Shown one piece after another: positions 1 to 5,559 of a stretch of 5,559 nucleotides of DNA. The stretch is taken from NCBI GenBank assembly GCA_964489695.1, contig CAZAZP010000042.1, positions 1 through 5,559 on the forward strand, written 5' to 3'. Below the pieces are notes generated by a model. It made no database searches. It was given only the letters and a program-made list of their open reading frames with translations, and was not told where the DNA came from. Origin of the DNA: CAYUXU01 sp964489695 (lineage in GTDB: Bacteria > Bacillota_I > Bacilli_A > Erysipelotrichales > Erysipelotrichaceae). The position numbers and the translations under genes are program-made. Position 1 is the first letter of the stretch; every line of letters begins with the position of its first letter.

Positions 1-1
1 T

Positions 2-1429
2 TTAGAAATATTACCGATTATTAATAAAATCGATTTACCAAATGCGGATATCGAATTGGTTAAACATGAGATTGAAGATGTGATTGGTTTAGATACTAGT
101 TATGCCCCGTTAATCTCGGCTAAAAATAATGTCGGCATTAAAGATGTTTTAGAGGCAATCGTTAAATATATTCCAGCCCCAACCGGTGATGTCTTAGCAC
201 CCTTACAAGCCTTAGTCTTTGACTCATTATATGATGCCTATCGCGGCGTGATTGTTTTTATTAGCATTAAACAAGGGCGCCTAAAAGCCGGTGATGAAAT
301 TAAATTCATGGCTCATGGTGCGAGTTATGAAGTAATTGAAGTTGGTGTGCGCACTCCGCATGAACTAAAAAAGACTGAACTGGTGACTGGCGAAGTAGGT
401 TGGTTTACCGCAAGTATAAAAAACGTCAAAGATGTTCGAGTGGGTGATACGGTCACGTTTAAGCAACATGGGGCTAATCAGCCATTACCAGGATATCGAA
501 AACTAAACCCCTTAGTTTATTGTGGTCTTTATCCGACTGATAATCAAAAATATAATGATTTACGGGATGCGTTAGAGAAACTACAGTTAAATGATGCTGC
601 TTTACAGTTTGAGGCGGAAACCTCACAAGCTTTAGGCTTTGGCTTTCGCTGCGGGTTTTTAGGTCTCTTACATTTAGATGTCATTCAAGAACGCTTAGAA
701 CGTGAATACAAATTAGATTTAATCGCGACCGCTCCTTCGGTTATTTATCAGGTTCATTTACTTGATCAAAGTATGAAGGAAGTCGCTAACCCCGCCCAAA
801 TGCCAGAAAGTCGCTTAATCCATCATATTGAAGAACCTTATGTTAAAGCTGAGATTATCGTCCCAAATGAATTTGTGGGAGCGATTATGGAGCTTTGTCA
901 ACGCAAGCGGGGAACGTTTGTTGAAATGAAAATTCTCGATGTTAACCGGCATTTATTAATTTATGACTTACCTTTAGGAGAAATCGTTTTTGATTTCTTT
1001 GATAAGCTTAAATCAGCTAGTAAAGGTTATGCTTCCTTTGATTATGAATTGGTTGGGTATCGACCAGCTAAACTGGTAAAAATGGATATCTTACTTAATG
1101 GTGAAATCGTAGATGCTTTATCAACGATCGTTCATCGGGATTTTGCTTATCAAAGAGGGAATAGTATTACAGTGCGCTTAAAAGAACTAATTCCGAAACA
1201 ACAATTCGAAATACCAGTTCAAGCCGCGATTAATGGTAAAGTAATTGCTCGAACTAACATCAAAGCGTTAAGGAAAAATGTCTTAGCAAAATGTTATGGT
1301 GGCGATATTAGCCGGAAAAAGAAATTATTAGAAAAACAAAAGGCTGGGAAAAAACGGCTTAAAGCAGTTGGTAGTGTTGAAATACCCCAATCAGCCTTTA
1401 TGTCGATTTTATTGGTGGATGATGAGTAA
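2..1429 (+). CDS. lepA: Elongation factor 4 (LepA GTPase), 5'-truncated by window edge
   Basis: LepA/EF4 is a ribosome-associated GTPase of the translation-factor family, reported to act on stalled or back-translocated ribosomes and in 30S biogenesis. The visible 475 residues are the C-terminal part of a protein normally about 600 residues long. The P-loop and switch regions lie left of the window. The frame is open from base 2, starting with the G4 motif NKID (residues 8-11), followed by the G5-like SAK (39-41). Next come the beta-barrel domain II, the conserved block around CGLYP and GFGFRCGFLGLLH, and the LepA-specific C-terminal domain with YGGDISRKKKLLEKQKAGKKR and a VEIPQ stretch just before the end (about residues 431-475). 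These signatures separate LepA from EF-G and TypA. The TTG at 56 is an internal leucine codon, not a start. The coding region is intact. It overlaps hemW at its 3' end, suggesting a shared transcript. Arginine codons are almost all CGN (19 of 21). Confidence 0.97.
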   Translation, partial: LEILPIINKIDLPNADIELVKHEIEDVIGLDTSYAPLISAKNNVGIKDVLEAIVKYIPAPTGDVLAPLQALVFDSLYDAYRGVIVFISIKQGRLKAGDEIKFMAHGASYEVIEVGVRTPHELKKTELVTGEVGWFTASIKNVKDVRVGDTVTFKQHGANQPLPGYRKLNPLVYCGLYPTDNQKYNDLRDALEKLQLNDAALQFEAETSQALGFGFRCGFLGLLHLDVIQERLEREYKLDLIATAPSVIYQVHLLDQSMKEVANPAQMPESRLIHHIEEPYVKAEIIVPNEFVGAIMELCQRKRGTFVEMKILDVNRHLLIYDLPLGEIVFDFFDKLKSASKGYASFDYELVGYRPAKLVKMDILLNGEIVDALSTIVHRDFAYQRGNSITVRLKELIPKQQFEIPVQAAINGKVIARTNIKALRKNVLAKCYGGDISRKKKLLEKQKAGKKRLKAVGSVEIPQSAFMSILLVDDE

Positions 1430-2516
1430 CGCTCAAGCTTTATATGTTCACGTGCCTTTTTGTGAGCATATTTGTGCTTATTGTGATTTCTGTCGGGTAA
1501 TCTATCAGCCAAAGTTAATCACCAATTATTTAACGCAATTAAGTTTAGAATTAAAGGCTTTTGGCATTACGGATTATCAAACCATTTACCTGGGTGGTGG
1601 GACACCTTCAGCCTTAAGTGTTGCTGAACTAACCACTTTATTTGAAATCTTAGCTCCTTATGCCCAACAGGTGCAAGAATTTACCATTGAAGCTAACCCT
1701 GAATCAGTGACACCAGCTAAGATAGCTTTATTTAACGCAGTTGGGATTAATCGCGTCTCATTAGGTGTTCAAGTTACCCAACATGAGTTATTAGCTTCGT
1801 TAGGCCGTCGTCATAGCTTTGCGCAAGTGCAGACAGTAGTTAGTAACTTACAAGCCAGCGGTATAACCAATATCAGTGTTGATTTAATGTATGGGATTCC
1901 TGATCAATCAAAAGCCCAAGTCCTTGCATCGCTTCAGGCTTGTTTAGCATTAAATATCAAACATTTATCTTTATATACTTTAACCATTGAACCAAACTCA
2001 GTCTTTGGTCGCTTAGGTGTTTTACCAATTGATGATGAAACCGATGTTGAGATTTTTACCAGCGCACAAGCAGTATTAGCTCAAGCTGGCTTTAATCAAT
2101 ATGAAGTTAGTAATTTTGCCTTGGCTGGTTATGAATCAAAGCATAATTTAGTCTATTGGCATTATGCCGATTTTATTGGAATTGGAGCTGGTGCTGCTGG
2201 GAAAATCGGCTCTGAGCGCTATCAGAACGCTTGTGATTTAACGACTTATTTAGCCGATCCTTTCGCTAGTCGCGAGTGGATTGGTTTATCACTAGCTGAG
2301 CAAAAATTTGAATATTTGTTAATGAACTTACGCTTAAAAACTGGCTTTTTATTAACTGATTATGAAACTTGTTTTAATAGTAGTTTTAATATAGATTATG
2401 CTAACGAAATTCAGAAACTGATTAGCCAAAAGTTGTTAGTTTGTGCTGAGTCCTGTTATTGTAGTGAAGCAGGTCTATTATTACTAAACCAAGTTTTATT
2501 AGAATTTATAACTTAA
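1422..2516 (+). CDS. hemW: Radical SAM family heme chaperone HemW (formerly annotated as HemN-like coproporphyrinogen oxidase)
   Basis: HemW is a cytoplasmic radical-SAM protein that binds heme and is thought to pass it to target proteins. Members are often mislabelled oxygen-independent coproporphyrinogen III oxidase. With the ATG at 1422 it has 364 residues, close to the usual ~370-380. The [4Fe-4S] motif CxxxCxxC is C14, C18, C21, with F23 two positions after the third Cys where true HemN has a fourth Cys. A SAM-binding GGGTP lies at 58-62, then IEANPES, RVSLGVQ and LMYGIPDQ. The HNxxYW motif associated with heme binding in HemW is HNLVYW at 241-246. A second ATG at 1419 is equally possible. 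Both overlap the lepA stop (8 or 11 bases), and only a weak GGTGG (1414-1418) lies very close upstream, so translation is probably coupled to lepA. Oddities are GAAG where homologs usually have GAHG (about 257-260), and a C-terminal C341/C345/C347 cluster. All eight arginine codons are CGN. Confidence 0.93.
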   Translation: MSNAQALYVHVPFCEHICAYCDFCRVIYQPKLITNYLTQLSLELKAFGITDYQTIYLGGGTPSALSVAELTTLFEILAPYAQQVQEFTIEANPESVTPAKIALFNAVGINRVSLGVQVTQHELLASLGRRHSFAQVQTVVSNLQASGITNISVDLMYGIPDQSKAQVLASLQACLALNIKHLSLYTLTIEPNSVFGRLGVLPIDDETDVEIFTSAQAVLAQAGFNQYEVSNFALAGYESKHNLVYWHYADFIGIGAGAAGKIGSERYQNACDLTTYLADPFASREWIGLSLAEQKFEYLLMNLRLKTGFLLTDYETCFNSSFNIDYANEIQKLISQKLLVCAESCYCSEAGLLLLNQVLLEFIT

Positions 2517-2542
2517 AAGAATTCCACATAATTTCTTTCATC

Positions 2543-2580
2543 TCAAAATTTTGATTTAATAATCGAATAAATCAGTTTGA
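2543..2580 (+). other. Imperfect hairpin just downstream of hemW (possible mRNA 3'-end structure)
   Basis: TCAAA (2543-2547) can pair with TTTGA (2576-2580), and TGATTTA (2552-2558) with TAAATCA (2568-2574). This gives about 12 base pairs interrupted by an asymmetric internal loop (4 versus 1 nt), with a 9-nt loop at the tip. It starts 27 bases after the hemW stop, a suitable place for a transcript-end structure. No U-tract follows and the stem is almost all A-T, so it would be a poor intrinsic terminator. Chance formation in AT-rich DNA is a real alternative. Confidence 0.25.
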
Positions 2581-2676
2581 AAGGCAATTAGAAATCGATT
2601 TACCAACTTATTTAATTATTAAAAAAATAGTTAATATGTATTCTGGAATCTTATCTGTTTTTATCGATATCTGATG

Positions 2677-2730
2677 CATTAGTTTTCTATTTTTTATTTA
2701 GTTAAAAATATTTAGTAGAAAAATCTAATG
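2677..2730. repeat. Imperfect inverted repeat, ~13-bp arms, AT-rich hairpin
   Basis: The left arm CATTAGTTTTCTA (2677-2689) is complementary to the right arm TAGAAAAATCTAATG (2716-2730) except for a 2-nt bulge in the right arm. Inside the 26-nt loop a second stem forms between TTTTTA (2691-2696) and TAAAAA (2703-2708). The structure ends directly where the decamer direct repeats begin. No T-run follows either arm on its outer side, so it does not look like a standard terminator. It could be a cruciform-prone boundary, a regulatory hairpin, or a chance product of AT-rich sequence. Confidence 0.35.
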
Positions 2731-2775
2731 TTAGACAGTGCGAGATAGTGCGAGATAATGCGAGATAGTGCGAGA
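2731..2775 (+). repeat. Tandem 10-bp direct repeats (iteron-like, consensus CGAGATAGTG)
   Basis: The units at 2741-2750, 2751-2760 and 2761-2770 read CGAGATAGTG, CGAGATAATG and CGAGATAGTG, differing at one base. They are followed by a half unit CGAGA (2771-2775) and preceded by a diverged copy (2731-2740, 7 of 10 bases matching). The strict 10-base period puts each copy on nearly the same face of the DNA helix. The array ends 4 bases before the TG of the extended -10 element and covers the place where the -35 box would be. This is the arrangement expected for an operator or activator array controlling the downstream gene. The binding protein is unknown; autoregulation by the winged-helix protein once encoded downstream is an inference. 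Confidence 0.8.
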
Positions 2776-2779
2776 AAAA

Positions 2780-2788
2780 TGGTATAAT
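2780..2788 (+). promoter_or_regulatory. Extended -10 promoter of the decayed AlbA_2 gene
   Basis: TGGTATAAT combines a consensus TATAAT (2783-2788) with the TGn extension (2780-2782). A -35 hexamer at 17-bp spacing would fall at 2760-2765, which reads GCGAGA inside the decamer array and does not resemble TTGACA. Transcription would therefore start near 2795, giving a leader of about 25 nt. It would rely on the extended -10 element or on a factor bound to the repeats. Confidence 0.65.
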
Positions 2789-2808
2789 AAAGGTGACAAT
2801 TTCATTAT

Positions 2809-2813
2809 GGGAG
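2809..2813 (+). promoter_or_regulatory. Ribosome binding site of the decayed AlbA_2 gene
   Basis: GGGAG lies six bases before the ATG at 2820. It fixes the ancestral start codon, because the frame opened there is the one that continues through the conserved protein after the first in-frame stop. Confidence 0.6.
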
Positions 2814-2819
2814 CAAATT

Positions 2820-4194
2820 ATGAATAATAAAATACCAGAGTAATCTAATACGTTAGAATATAAAATTAGTTTACCTGAAAGCAAATTGAAGTGGTTAAAA
2901 ACGATTGTTTCTTTTAGCAATACGTCTGGAGGTCAATTAATAATCGGAATTGAGGACGATACTAAAAGAGTGATTGGTATTAATGGCTCGAGATCAAAAT
3001 TGGAGAATTTCATAATTGACACGATATATAATAATATTGTCCCGATACCAATTGTTAATATCATTTTTAAAAATATTGAAGATAAAGATATTTTGATTAT
3101 TGAAGTGTCTCGTGGAAATGAAACGCCTTACTATATAAAAAGTGAAAAATTAGATGATGGAACATATGTTAGATTTGGATCTACTGACCGTAAAGCAACT
3201 TAAACGCAAATAGAAGAATTGAGATTAACAAGCAAGCGATTAAGTTTCTCAAATATGTTGTACAATAAAACAGATAATAATTCCCATATAATTTCGCAAG
3301 CGGAATTATCACAATTTATCAAATATATAAATCAAAAAAATATTTTAAAGGGAGTTACTGCTAGTAAATTATTTGAATGGAAATTGATAGAGAAGCGTTT
3401 TAATGATATTTACGCAACAAACGGTTATATGTTGTTAACATCTAACCCATTCAGTTATAGTTATGTTAAGCTTGGATTATTTGAAGGCCTGAATAAAACC
3501 AAATTGATTACTGAAGAAATATTTAGTGGCTCAATTATCGAACAATATGAAAATGCAAAATCTAGGGTAGTAGAAATACTATATAAAGGTTTTGAGCTTA
3601 TTGCCGTTAGAAGGAAAGAGTATCTTGTGCCTGAAGTTGTGATTAGAGAAATCATCGCGAATGCAATAATTCACCGTAATTATAATGATGAACATCCGGT
3701 TAGGATTGAGATTTTCTCTGATAGAATAAGTATTTTCACCTGGTGCCTTGTTTGATGGGTTGCAACTAGAAGATATTTTGTCAGGGATTTCGAAGTTAAG
3801 AAATAAAAATATCGCAGAGATATTTTATTGCTTAGGGTACATTGAAAAGTGGGGTTCGGGCATTCAAAGGGCTAACCAGTTTTTAAAGGATAGTCAAATG
3901 AAACCACTGGTAATCGAGACAGAGAATATTCATGGCGTAACAGTAACAATCTATTTTGAAAAAAATCTGGATATTGATAATGGTGCAGAGAATGTTGTTC
4001 CTACATCTCAGGAAGTTTTTAATTTTTACCTAAGAAGTAATAATAAGAGCTTTAAAAGAAATGAACTTGAAAAAGATTTTCAGATAACTGAACGGCAAGC
4101 TAGAACAATTATTGAAGAACTGGTTGAAAACAAACTGATCGAAAAAACGGGTTCTGGCCCTGCAACATATTACTCAATTATTGAAAGCTCTTAA
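2820..4194 (+). pseudogene. Decayed AlbA_2 (Schlafen-type)/ATP-binding winged-helix protein; two in-frame stops and one frameshift
   Basis: Read through, this was one protein of about 458 residues, the usual size for AlbA_2-domain ATP-binding proteins often annotated as putative transcriptional regulators. Codons 1-7 are followed by TAA at 2841-2843. The frame then resumes with SNTLEYK, a typical start of the AlbA_2 domain, and FSNTSGGQLIIGIEDD. A second TAA at 3201-3203 splits RKAT from TQIEELR, normally a continuous motif. The middle continues to PEVVIREIIANAIIHRNY (about residues 271-288), the family's HATPase_c_4-like region. Near 3732-3739 the frame shifts (net +1 base or -2 bases): frame one runs off to a TGA ending at 3755, while the other frame supplies SPGALFDG and LEDILSGISKLRNK. 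The C-terminus (about 412-455, RNELEKDFQITERQARTIIEELVENKLI) looks like a winged helix. The cellular role of this family is poorly established; DNA or RNA binding is inferred. Promoter and ribosome site remain intact. AGA/AGG supply 15 of 21 arginine codons, unlike the neighbours, suggesting horizontal acquisition. Confidence 0.88.
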
Positions 4195-4241
4195 ATAGCT
4201 AAATTAAAAAAGATTATAAATACCTTGTTGAAGATGAATGA

Positions 4242-4269
4242 TTGACCCTGCTCAAGGGAGTGCTATAAT
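4242..4269 (+). promoter_or_regulatory. Strong sigma-A-type promoter of nagA
   Basis: The -35 box TTGACC (4242-4247) and the perfect -10 box TATAAT (4264-4269) are separated by 16 bases, with a TGn extension (4261-4263). The predicted start near 4276 falls on the Shine-Dalgarno sequence, leaving only about 15 nt of leader. Within the spacer, CCCT (4246-4249) and AGGG (4255-4258) form a small inverted repeat that might be part of an operator. I do not see a clear CcpA cre site or NagR-type operator. Confidence 0.8.
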
Positions 4270-4275
4270 TATTTT

Positions 4276-4281
4276 AGGAGG
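4276..4281 (+). promoter_or_regulatory. Shine-Dalgarno site of nagA
   Basis: This is a perfect AGGAGG. It lies 6 bases before a GTG (4288) and 9 bases before the next in-frame codon ATG (4291). Both spacings are workable, so the true first codon is uncertain by one residue; ATG is preferred as the more efficient initiator. Confidence 0.8.
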
Positions 4282-4290
4282 AAAGTAGTG

Positions 4291-5436
4291 ATGATTATTC
4301 GTAGTGCGAACGTTTGGTATGATGAAAAATTTCAACCTTTACAACTCGTGATTGAAGATAATAAGATTAAGCAAATTGTGCCTGATGGTTTTTACCAACA
4401 GGACGTGTATGATGTTGGGGAAGCTTGGGTATTACCAGGCTTAATTGATATTCACTGTCATGGCTATGGTGGAGTTAATGCTAATTTCGCTACGCTCGAA
4501 GGTTTAAAGAAGTGGAATGATGCTTTACCGGCGGAAGGGGTAACGGCTTATATGATTACGAGCTCGACGGCTCCTTGGGAAGATTTATTAAAGAGCTATC
4601 AAGTTATTAATGAATTTATTGAGTCTCAACCCACTATGGCGGAACCTTTAGGCATTCATATTGAAGGACCATTTATTTCTAAAGAATTTAAAGGTGCACA
4701 TAATCCAACTTACATTGTTAAGCCAACCGTTAAAGCTTTAAAAGAATTACAAGCGCAAGCACCTAATAAAGTCAAAATGGTAGCGGTAGCGATTGAAGAA
4801 GATGAAGGTGGAGCTTTTACACGTTATTGTACGGAAAACGATATTACAGTAATTTTAGGCCATACCGCTGCTAGTTATGCGGATGTGGAATTTGGGCGGA
4901 CTTTAGGAGCGCGTAGCTTTACCCATACTTTTAATGCGATGGTACCATTACATCACCGTAATCCTGGCGTAATTGGGGCTGCCATGCGGTTTGAAGATAT
5001 GTATGCGGAAGTAATCGCAGATGGTGTGCACGTCAATATTGACTTAGTCAATGTTTTGGGTCGTTTAAAAGGAAAAGATAAATTAATTGTTATTACTGAT
5101 GCGGTAGCGCATAAAGGGTTACCCGTTGGTAAACACCAACTACGTGATCGAATCGTGGAAGTTGGGGTTGATGGCGTGGGACGCTTAGAAAACGGTACGA
5201 TTGCTGGTAGCTCCAATAAGATGAATGATATGGTAAAAAATCTACTATATCGTGCTGATCTACCCCTAGCAACCGCCATTAATGCAGCGACTAAAAACCC
5301 TGCTCACTTACTGAAACTACATGATAAAGGTGAATTGGAAGTTGGTTTTGCTGCTGACTTTATTGTTACTACACCAGATTTAACAATCTTAGAAACTTAT
5401 AAAGCGGGTAAATTAGTTTACCAAAATAAAAAATAA
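4291..5436 (+). CDS. nagA: N-acetylglucosamine-6-phosphate deacetylase
   Basis: NagA removes the acetyl group from N-acetylglucosamine-6-phosphate, giving glucosamine-6-phosphate and acetate, in cytosolic amino-sugar catabolism and cell-wall recycling. The 381-residue protein has the normal length for the family. It shows the amidohydrolase TIM-barrel ligands in order: HxH at H55/H57 (DIHCHG), the metal-binding glutamate E125 in HIEGPF, then KGAHNP, H191 in GHTAASY, H212 in THTFNAM, H247 in IADGVHV, and catalytic D270 in VITDAV. GTIAGSSNKM (about 302-311) and NPAHLL follow. Retention of both histidines in HxH resembles the two-metal Bacillus-type enzyme rather than the Escherichia coli enzyme, where these positions are Gln and Asn. 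The gene has its own strong promoter and Shine-Dalgarno site. It overlaps the next gene by one base. No nagB is visible in the window. All 11 arginine codons are CGN. An alternative start is GTG at 4288. A related sugar-phosphate deacetylase specificity cannot be excluded. Confidence 0.9.
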   Translation: MIIRSANVWYDEKFQPLQLVIEDNKIKQIVPDGFYQQDVYDVGEAWVLPGLIDIHCHGYGGVNANFATLEGLKKWNDALPAEGVTAYMITSSTAPWEDLLKSYQVINEFIESQPTMAEPLGIHIEGPFISKEFKGAHNPTYIVKPTVKALKELQAQAPNKVKMVAVAIEEDEGGAFTRYCTENDITVILGHTAASYADVEFGRTLGARSFTHTFNAMVPLHHRNPGVIGAAMRFEDMYAEVIADGVHVNIDLVNVLGRLKGKDKLIVITDAVAHKGLPVGKHQLRDRIVEVGVDGVGRLENGTIAGSSNKMNDMVKNLLYRADLPLATAINAATKNPAHLLKLHDKGELEVGFAADFIVTTPDLTILETYKAGKLVYQNKK

Positions 5437-5559
5437 TGGGTGAACCGAAAGTATTGACTGCTTTAATTAATGCGACTGTTATCAGCATGGAAGCTGATCA
5501 GCCGATTTTTGAGCTTGGCTATGTGAGTTTTTTGGCGGATGAGATTGTGGCGGTGGGCC
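5436..5559 (+). CDS. N-terminus of a metal-dependent amidohydrolase (MtaD/SsnA/chlorohydrolase-like), cut by window edge
   Basis: Only the first 41 codons are present. The ATG at 5436-5438 shares one base with the nagA stop (TAATG). No Shine-Dalgarno site is visible in the A-rich bases before it, so translation probably depends on termination-reinitiation from nagA. The segment LINATVISMEADQPIFELGYVSFLADEIVAVG has the opening beta-strand pattern of cytosine deaminase/chlorohydrolase-type amidohydrolases, such as 5'-methylthioadenosine/S-adenosylhomocysteine deaminase: a short strand with NATV, a variable turn, then a strand with an I-V-A-V-G ending. The metal-binding HxH would lie beyond the window, so substrate class is not determined. 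It appears to be the second gene of the nagA operon. Confidence 0.7.
   Translation, partial: MGEPKVLTALINATVISMEADQPIFELGYVSFLADEIVAVG

Larger units (their letters stand above)
2517..2819. other. AT-rich gene-free spacer between hemW and the decayed gene
   Basis: This stretch has no convincing coding sequence on either strand. Its left part (2517-2676) is extremely AT-rich, with short palindromes such as a 12-bp perfect one at 2543-2554 and a 10-bp one at 2592-2601. No GC-rich stem followed by a T-run is present, so no classical intrinsic terminator for lepA-hemW can be named. The right part (2677-2819) carries an imperfect inverted repeat, the decamer array, a promoter and a ribosome binding site, listed separately. 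In Bacillus subtilis lepA-hemW is followed by hrcA-grpE-dnaK-dnaJ; that gene order is not found here. Confidence 0.7.

Noticed and set aside
2592..2606. A 15-bp exact match between the spacer (AAATCGATTTACCAA) and lepA at 27-41, as a sign of duplication or an attachment site.
   Set aside because: The match does not extend on either side, the lepA copy is explained by coding for the conserved NKIDLP motif, and no mobile-element genes are present.
2553..2672. Open stretch of about 37 codons (reading FERQLEIDLPTYLIIKK) in the spacer after hemW, as a possible small or remnant gene.
   Set aside because: There is no start codon with a ribosome site at its beginning, no recognised family, and such a length is expected by chance in this context.
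2702..2920. Open frame on the minus strand across the decamer repeats and promoter.
   Set aside because: It runs antisense through the promoter, repeats and AlbA_2 coding start, has no recognisable motif, and is explained by AT-rich noncoding DNA plus the shadow of the + strand frame.
2841..3203. The two in-frame TAA codons as evidence of stop-codon reassignment or recoding.
   Set aside because: TAA is the normal stop of lepA, hemW and nagA in the same window, and a third, unrelated lesion (frameshift) is present in the same gene, so ordinary decay is simpler.
2886..3755. Treating the decayed gene as separate short genes starting at TTG 2886 and TTG 3219, plus one from 3748.
   Set aside because: The pieces join end to end into one family-typical protein, the internal starts have no ribosome sites, and only the ATG at 2820 has both a promoter and a Shine-Dalgarno site.
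3729..3755. Programmed ribosomal frameshift joining the last two parts of the AlbA_2-like gene.
   Set aside because: There is no typical slippery heptamer with downstream structure, family members are single-frame, and two other stops already disrupt the gene.
2820..4194. Calling the AlbA_2-like gene part of an antiphage defence system.
   Set aside because: No partner nuclease, toxin, integrase or phage gene is nearby, and the family's role is too loosely known for that claim from sequence alone.
4186..4225. Terminator after the decayed gene (AGCT...AGCT followed by an A/T-rich stretch).
   Set aside because: The stem is only four base pairs and no clear T-run follows on the + strand.
4953..5279. 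108-codon open frame on the minus strand inside nagA.
   Set aside because: It has a biased composition typical of a shadow frame, shows no domain motif, and is fully overlapped by the well-conserved nagA. The same applies to minus-strand frames at 1294-1512 and 3461-3655.

Overview
The window looks like a chromosomal segment of a low-GC Gram-positive bacterium (Bacillota), probably in or near the Lactobacillales. The grounds are AT-rich DNA, AGGAGG-type ribosome binding sites, extended -10 promoters, exclusive use of TAA stops, and the lepA-hemW gene pair known from Bacillota. The genus cannot be read from the sequence. All recognisable genes lie on the + strand.

Layout. (1) Positions 2-1429 hold the last ~475 codons of lepA (elongation factor 4), cut by the window's left edge. 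(2) Positions 1422-2516 hold hemW, a radical-SAM heme chaperone, which overlaps the end of lepA by a few bases and is probably translationally coupled to it. (3) Positions 2517-2819 are a gene-free, very AT-rich spacer. It carries two imperfect hairpins, an array of 10-bp direct repeats, an extended -10 promoter and a good ribosome binding site. (4) Positions 2820-4194 hold one decayed gene for an AlbA_2 (Schlafen-type)/ATP-binding winged-helix protein. It is broken by two in-frame TAA codons and one frameshift but is otherwise nearly full length. (5) Positions 4242-4281 hold a strong consensus promoter and Shine-Dalgarno site for (6) nagA (N-acetylglucosamine-6-phosphate deacetylase, 4291-5436). 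(7) From 5436, overlapping nagA by one base, a second metal-dependent amidohydrolase begins and runs off the right edge.

How the parts relate. lepA-hemW is a housekeeping pair (translation factor and heme/Fe-S-linked chaperone). nagA and the following amidohydrolase form a second, independently promoted operon, with amino-sugar catabolism or cell-wall recycling as the clear function of the first gene. The decayed AlbA_2 gene between them looks like an acquired cargo gene. About 15 of its 21 arginine codons are AGA/AGG, against 2 of 40 in lepA, hemW and nagA together. It also has its own promoter with direct repeats where the -35 box should be.

I do not see a complete new system. The most distinctive signal is the decamer array at 2731-2775 fused to the promoter of the decayed regulator-like gene.
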